Assembly: GCA_016793325.1 (NCBI GenBank)
Contig: JAEUKI010000003.1
Coordinates: forward strand, 62,001 to 126,000
From: Myxococcales bacterium
GTDB taxonomy: Bacteria; Myxococcota_A; Polyangia; Polyangiales; Ga0077539
DNA length: 64,000 bases
Direction: 5' to 3'
Shown: positions 59,607 to 64,000 of the stretch, piece by piece
Numbering within the stretch: position 1 is the first letter of the stretch
Layout of the letters: every line of letters starts with the position of its first letter
The notes under the pieces: generated by a model
What the model saw: only the letters and a program-made list of their open reading frames with translations
Told to the model about the DNA's origin: nothing
Database searches by the model: none
Translations under genes and position numbers: made by a program

Positions 59607-60338
59607 TCAGCCGAACAAATACCCCAGCACCGCGCGACCGACCTTCTTGTCGTCGCACTTGGCGTTGTTGGCCTCTTCGCGCGCGTACTTCACGGCCTGC
59701 TGGAGCTTCTCGACGCGCGCGAGCAGCTCGTTGACGCGCTTGGCGGGCAGCGCGCCAGAGAACTTCACGGTCCGCCACGTTCCGACCACGACGTCCTCGT
59801 AGTAGACCTCGACCTGCGCGGGGTGCTTCTCGGTGGCCTCGGCCTTCACGTGGTTGCGCGGGATCTTCTTGGTCTTCGCGGTCTGAACGGCCTCGGTCGC
59901 CCAGCAATCTGCGCTCGCGTCGAAGAGCCACGACTCGGACGCGTCGAGCACAGGCAGCTTCTTCACGAACGTGTGCAGATCCACGAGCTGCTTCTCGAGA
60001 AACAGCAGGTACGTCACGGGCGCTTGCGCGACGAGGACGTTTCCGTCGACCACGACGTCCGCGCGCGCCTCGCAGTTGGCCCATTCCTTCGTGGCCGTGA
60101 TGTCGAAGAGCTCGACGAGCGTGTCCACCGTGCGGCGGATCGCGTCGTCGGCCTTGAGCTGCACGCGCGTCGACTCGGGCGGGAGCTGCTCGCCCTCTTC
60201 GTCCTTGGGCCGATAGGTGCGCGAAATACCGGCGAGGATCGACGGCTTTTGCAGCTGTTGGTGGGCCTCGGTGATCTCTTGGTGGGCCTTGGCCTTCACG
60301 CCCTTTTCGATCGCGATCACCTGATTGAGCTTCGCCAT
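59607..60338 (-). CDS. Conserved soluble protein of unknown function
   Basis: A 243-residue cytosolic protein starting MAKLNQVIAIEKGVKAKAHQ. It contains ISRTYRPKDEEGEQLPPEST, VTYLLFLEKQLVDLHTFVKKL, ESWLFDASADCWATEAV and KHPAQVEVYYEDVVVGTWRTV, which recall a family of uncharacterised proteins seen in actinobacteria and some phages. The C-terminal 40 residues form a probable coiled coil (KRVNELLARVEKLQQAVKYA). ATG 60338 is the start. Its codon use is somewhat richer in Lys and Gln than neighbouring genes, a possible sign of transfer. It lies upstream of the tRNA-like elements on the same strand. Confidence 0.8.
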   Translation of the reverse strand: MAKLNQVIAIEKGVKAKAHQEITEAHQQLQKPSILAGISRTYRPKDEEGEQLPPESTRVQLKADDAIRRTVDTLVELFDITATKEWANCEARADVVVDGNVLVAQAPVTYLLFLEKQLVDLHTFVKKLPVLDASESWLFDASADCWATEAVQTAKTKKIPRNHVKAEATEKHPAQVEVYYEDVVVGTWRTVKFSGALPAKRVNELLARVEKLQQAVKYAREEANNAKCDDKKVGRAVLGYLFG

Positions 60339-60665
60339 GACGGTGTCTTTCTTCCGGATGCTTACAAAACGTCGCCCGACCGCTGCGCTTCGTGCGCCCC
60401 TCGCGAGCGGCCGCACGAGTGAGGCCGAGTAATCCCGCGGTCAATCCCCTGAATTTGCAGCGCGATTCGATCGCGCCGTCGCTGGTGTTCGCGGCCCACG
60501 CTCTGCGACCATGTCGTCTGCCGTCAGAACTGGGAAACGTGGGAACATCCTGCAGGGTGATTCCCGTACACTCGCCGACGGTGAGATTGGGCGTTGCCGA
60601 CGAAGGACCCCGCGATGTCGCCTCCCTCGTCCAACGGCCTTCCGGGAGAAAGGGCTGAAGTGACG
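60339..60665. other. Divergent intergenic region
   Basis: A 327-bp stretch between the divergent starts of the conserved protein gene (minus) and the caspase-like lipoprotein gene (plus). It probably holds both promoters. No hairpin, repeat or small ORF with a good ribosome-binding site was recognised. Confidence 0.5.
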
Positions 60666-63626
60666 ATGAAGACTCCGCTGCCGCGCTCGCTCGTGCTGCT
60701 TGCCGCGATCACTGCGGTCGCCGCTGGCGGTTGTCGACGGTCTCGCGCAAACCGCGACAACCAGGGCAACAACGGCAACAACGCGCTCACACAACCAGCG
60801 CAAAACCCCAACGCTGTGCTCGACCAGCAGGCGCAGTTCGCGCCGCGAGCACAGGGGACGCAAGGGGCGTCTGCTGCTGATCACTATCAAGTTCACGTCG
60901 GAGCCGGTGAGCGCTTCGTCGTGTCCGTTGATTCGCCTGCGTTCGACCCGGTCCTCGAAGTCGTCCTCCCGGACGGAACCTCGCTCGTCAACGACGACTT
61001 CAACGGCTCGCGACAGCGCTCGCAGCTCACCGTCGCGGCGCGCGCTGCGGGCGAGCTCAAGGTTCGCGTTCGTTCGTATCGGCCCAACGCTGGCGGCGCG
61101 TACCACGTTCGCGTCGAGCGCCAGGGCGCGCAGGGCCAGCAGCTCGCGCAGAACACGAACGCGCTCGCGATGCCGACGCAGGTGCAAAACGCCTATCAAC
61201 AGATGGGCTCGAACAGCACGCCGTTTCTCGAGTACATCCAGCCGTCCGAGTCGCGCACGCACCATCGGATTCCGCCGCAGTTGCCAGCGGCCACCGCCGC
61301 GCTTCGCGCGGGGCAAGAGGTCCGGGGGACGCTCGCGGCCAACGACAGCACGCTCCCGAGCGGCGAGCACGCGGACGTCTACACGTTCACGGGCAACGCG
61401 GGCGACCCTGTCTCGCTCACGCTCAACGCCACGACGCTCGATCCGTACCTCATCGTCGTGTCGCCTTCGGGCACCGTCTACGCCGACGACGACTCTGGGG
61501 GAACGACCAACTCGCACCTCTCGCTCGTCCTCGCAGAGGCCGGCGAATACAAGGTCATCGCCTCTGCGACGCGCGCAGGAGTCACCGGCGAATACGAGCT
61601 CAAGTTCAACCCCGCGTCGCGTCAGACCAACGTGCAAGAGTGGTTTCCGACGCAGCCGCAGCCGCAGCCGGGCAACGGCGCCGCGGTCGCTCCCGTGTCG
61701 CGTCAAGGGACGCTCGCGCAGGGCGACCAGCGCTTGAATAGTGGTGAGTTCGTCGACCGCTACACGTTCAACTGGCCCGTGGGCGCGCAGGTTCGTTTGC
61801 GCCTCGAGTCCTCGGCGTTCGATCCGTACGTGATCGTCCGCGCGCCGTCGGGCTCGCAGCAGGACAACGACGACGCATCTCCGAGCGACCGTAACTCGCA
61901 GCTCGACTACACCGTGCGCGAGGCGGGGCAGCACACCGTGATGGTGACGAGCTACCGGCCGAACGAGACCGGCGCGTACACGCTCAACATCGGCGCTGGC
62001 GCGGGCGGCGCGCAGCCGAACCCGACGCAGCCCAATCCAACGCAGCCCAACCCCACGCAGCCGAACGGAACGGTCACGCCGCAGACCACGCAAGGCGCGC
62101 TAGCCCAGGGCGACTCGACGCGTTCGAGCGGTGAATTCGCGGACAATTTCACCTTCAACTGGCCCGCGGGCGCGGCGGTTCGACTCGAGGTGACCTCGGG
62201 CGAGTTCGACACGTACCTCATCGTGCGCTCGCCCTCTGGGACGATCCAGCAGAACGACGACGGCATTCAGGGCACGACCAACTCCGCGCTCGACATGATC
62301 GCGTCCGAGGCGGGCCAGTACACCGTGACGGTGTCCTCGTATCGCACCGGAGAGACGGGCAACTATCAGCTCGTCGTTCGCGCTCCGGGCAACGGTGGAA
62401 CGGTGCAGCCGAACCCTGTTCAACCCAACCCTGTTCAGCCCAATCCCGTGCAGCCGAACCCGACGCAGCCCAGCGCTGCGCGCACGCGGCAGATCACGGG
62501 GACGCTCGCGCAAGGCGATCGGACGCTCAACTCGGGCGAGTTCGTCGATCAACACACGCTGCAGTTTCGGCCGGGCGAAGCCGTGCGCCTTCGCCTCGAT
62601 TCGTCGGCGTTCGACACGTACCTGCTGCTCCGCTCGCCGAGCGGTCGCCAGCAAGACAACGACGACCTCGTGTCGGGCAACACCAACTCGGGCATCGACA
62701 TTCCGTCGGCCGAGGCGGGCAACTACCAGGTGATGGTCACGAGCTATCGCGCCGGTGAGTCGGGCGCGTACACCCTTCGCGTCGAGTCTGGCGCGGCGGG
62801 CTCGCTGCCGATCGACACGCCGACGACTCCGAACAACCCAAATAACCCGAACAACCCGAACAACCCCGTGCAGCCCATTCCGAGCAACGGAAGCGGTCCG
62901 CGCGTGTGGGGCGTCTTCGCGGGAATCACGGACTACCCGGCGGGCACCAACGACCTCGCCGAGTGCGCCAACGACGCCGTGAAGATGGTCGAAGCGCTGA
63001 CCGATCGCGGACTGCTCACGCAGGACCGACGCGTGCTCCTCACGGACGGACAGGCGACGCGACAGAACATCCGCGAGGCGATTCAGCGCATCGGCGCGCA
63101 AGCCGGCCCGCAAGACGTGTTCGTGTTCTTCTACTCGGGCCACGGCGGACGCACCCGCGGCGGCTCGTCGGATCAGCGCGAGCTCGACGGGATGGACGAG
63201 TACCTCTACGTGTACGACGGCCAGCTCATGGACGACGAGATGGGCACGCTCTTCGACGGGATTCGCGCTCGAACGAGCATCCTCGCGCTCGACTCTTGTT
63301 ACGCGGGCGGCTTCGCGAAGGACGTGATCACGCGTCCGGGGCGCATCGGACTCTTCTCGAGCGAAGAGGACGTCACGAGCTCGGTCGCGCAGAACTTCCG
63401 TGCAGGCGGATATCTCTCGCACTTCCTCCGCCTCGGAATGGGCGGCGAGGCCGACAACGACCCGCGCGACAACGCGCTCACGGTCGGCGAGCTCACGCAC
63501 TACGTGTGGCGCCAGTTTGCGCAGCACGGGCAGAGCATCGAGCAGGGATCGGGCGCCTATCAGCACCTCGTCGTCGATCGCGGCGCCGTCGGTGTGAGCC
63601 AGGTCCTCTGGAACTTCCCTCGCTGA
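60666..63626 (+). CDS. Secreted caspase-like lipoprotein with PPC-type repeats
   Basis: A 986-residue lipoprotein (signal ends AVAAGGC). Five beta-sandwich repeats resembling bacterial pre-peptidase C-terminal domains lie between residues 50 and 710; four share LAQGDRTLNSGEFVDQ-like starts and FDTYLLLRSPSG-like ends. They are joined by linkers of repeated PNPTQ, PNPVQ and NPNN units. The C-terminal 240 residues form a caspase/metacaspase-type (C14) protease: VWGVFAGITDYPAG, FVFFYSGHGG with the catalytic His and LALDSCYAGGF with the catalytic Cys. The fold suggests an extracellular or periplasmic protease that binds a surface polymer through its repeats. ATG 60666 is used because the signal peptide starts there. 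Confidence 0.9.
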   Translation: MKTPLPRSLVLLAAITAVAAGGCRRSRANRDNQGNNGNNALTQPAQNPNAVLDQQAQFAPRAQGTQGASAADHYQVHVGAGERFVVSVDSPAFDPVLEVVLPDGTSLVNDDFNGSRQRSQLTVAARAAGELKVRVRSYRPNAGGAYHVRVERQGAQGQQLAQNTNALAMPTQVQNAYQQMGSNSTPFLEYIQPSESRTHHRIPPQLPAATAALRAGQEVRGTLAANDSTLPSGEHADVYTFTGNAGDPVSLTLNATTLDPYLIVVSPSGTVYADDDSGGTTNSHLSLVLAEAGEYKVIASATRAGVTGEYELKFNPASRQTNVQEWFPTQPQPQPGNGAAVAPVSRQGTLAQGDQRLNSGEFVDRYTFNWPVGAQVRLRLESSAFDPYVIVRAPSGSQQDNDDASPSDRNSQLDYTVREAGQHTVMVTSYRPNETGAYTLNIGAGAGGAQPNPTQPNPTQPNPTQPNGTVTPQTTQGALAQGDSTRSSGEFADNFTFNWPAGAAVRLEVTSGEFDTYLIVRSPSGTIQQNDDGIQGTTNSALDMIASEAGQYTVTVSSYRTGETGNYQLVVRAPGNGGTVQPNPVQPNPVQPNPVQPNPTQPSAARTRQITGTLAQGDRTLNSGEFVDQHTLQFRPGEAVRLRLDSSAFDTYLLLRSPSGRQQDNDDLVSGNTNSGIDIPSAEAGNYQVMVTSYRAGESGAYTLRVESGAAGSLPIDTPTTPNNPNNPNNPNNPVQPIPSNGSGPRVWGVFAGITDYPAGTNDLAECANDAVKMVEALTDRGLLTQDRRVLLTDGQATRQNIREAIQRIGAQAGPQDVFVFFYSGHGGRTRGGSSDQRELDGMDEYLYVYDGQLMDDEMGTLFDGIRARTSILALDSCYAGGFAKDVITRPGRIGLFSSEEDVTSSVAQNFRAGGYLSHFLRLGMGGEADNDPRDNALTVGELTHYVWRQFAQHGQSIEQGSGAYQHLVVDRGAVGVSQVLWNFPR
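62026..62066 (+). repeat. Tandem PNPTQ linker repeat
   Basis: Tandem 15-bp units encoding PNPTQ join two beta-sandwich repeats of the caspase-like protein. Related linkers lie at 62404-62471 (PNPVQ) and 62829-62873 (NPNN). All keep the reading frame. They are coding microsatellites, not CRISPR. Confidence 0.75.
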
Positions 63627-63719
63627 CGAGCGCTCGGGGGACACTCGATTTCGTGTGTTCGTAAGGGGGGCGTGTTGCGCGGCGGGGGGAGTTGGACGCC
63701 GTCGCGCGGCGACCGTCGA

Positions 63720-64000
63720 TCAGCGACGAACGTGCTGGTCTGCGAACGCGAGGAACAGCGCCCAGTCTTCAGCGCCAAGGCTGTGCGCGCCCGGGCGACT
63801 CTGCCACGCGAGCCTCGAGCGAACGCCCGCCTCTGCGCCTCCGTCGGAGACGCCCGCGTCTTCGTAGAGCTCCCACGCTGGGCGCGCTGCTTCGACCGCG
63901 GCGCGCGAGCCCGGAGGGTCCGCCCACTCGTCCGCGTCGCCGTCGGTGAAGAGCGCGACGCGCGGCGCGACGAGGGCGATCAGCTGGTGTTGGTCGATCG
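63720..64000 (-). CDS. Alpha/beta hydrolase, glucuronoyl-esterase-like (C-terminal part)
   Basis: An open frame enters from the right edge and stops at 63720, giving the last 93 residues or so. HQLIALVAPRVALFTDGDAD followed by EWADPPGSRAAVEA and a late His in SRPGAHSLGAEDWALFLAFAD matches the C-terminal part of glucuronoyl-esterase-like/acetyl-xylan-esterase-like hydrolases (CE15 type), where the second segment supplies the catalytic His. The nucleophile Ser region lies beyond the window. It converges with the caspase-like gene, about 93 bp apart. Confidence 0.75.
   Translation of the reverse strand, partial: IDQHQLIALVAPRVALFTDGDADEWADPPGSRAAVEAARPAWELYEDAGVSDGGAEAGVRSRLAWQSRPGAHSLGAEDWALFLAFADQHVRR

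Overview
The window looks like chromosomal DNA of a GC-rich myxobacterium (phylum Myxococcota, probably Polyangiales-like). Four eukaryotic-type Ser/Thr kinases, two proteins with a MYXO-CTERM tail, many secreted lipoproteins, Cys-rich proteins built of MopE-type 'CDGxDNDCDG' repeats and a lexA gene with a GTTCAG-type operator all point that way. No rRNA, insertion sequence transposase, CRISPR array or prophage module is visible. The genus is an inference.

Layout. 1-13 kb: partial lipoprotein gene, carotenoid oxygenase, two secreted trypsin-like proteases, peptide deformylase, ApaG, an MFS transporter, a kinase, a PrsW-type membrane protease, a GIDE-domain protein and lexA. 13-27 kb: murein endopeptidase, queuosine-precursor transporter, AstD-type dehydrogenase, two overlapping genes for large Cys-rich surface proteins, a DUF2752 membrane protein, a DMT exporter, a second aldehyde dehydrogenase and a BtuF-like binding protein. 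27-38 kb: an outer-membrane barrel gene followed by a compact cluster matching the uncharacterised Salmonella STM4011-STM4015 families: two leucine-rich-repeat proteins, an ATP-grasp protein, an alkaline-phosphatase/sulfatase-fold hydrolase and two radical SAM enzymes, with a GIDE-type membrane protein inside and a second ATP-grasp gene at the end. 38-43 kb: a family of palindromic repeats with identical termini, and Cys-rich lipoproteins. 43-51 kb: TldD and PmbA proteases, a cNMP-binding/uridine-kinase fusion, and a kinase-TPR-lipoprotein operon. 51-64 kb: secreted alpha-amylase, two kinases, TruB, two tandem tRNA-like cloverleaf elements, a conserved protein of unknown function, a secreted caspase-like lipoprotein and a partial esterase.

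The strongest candidates for undescribed biology are (i) the STM4011-4015-like cluster, where 4-bp overlaps join successive genes, two LRR paralogues keep a nearly identical C-terminal half, and ATP-grasp, radical SAM and hydrolase chemistry is combined without a recognisable substrate gene; (ii) the pair of structurally identical, sequence-divergent cloverleaves at 59264-59532, whose T-arm, acceptor and D-arm appear in permuted order on the minus strand; and (iii) the palindromic GGGGACGGTGCTCTGATT repeats, one of which supplies the stop codon of a neighbouring gene. All gene calls rest on reading the sequence and on family knowledge; no search was run.
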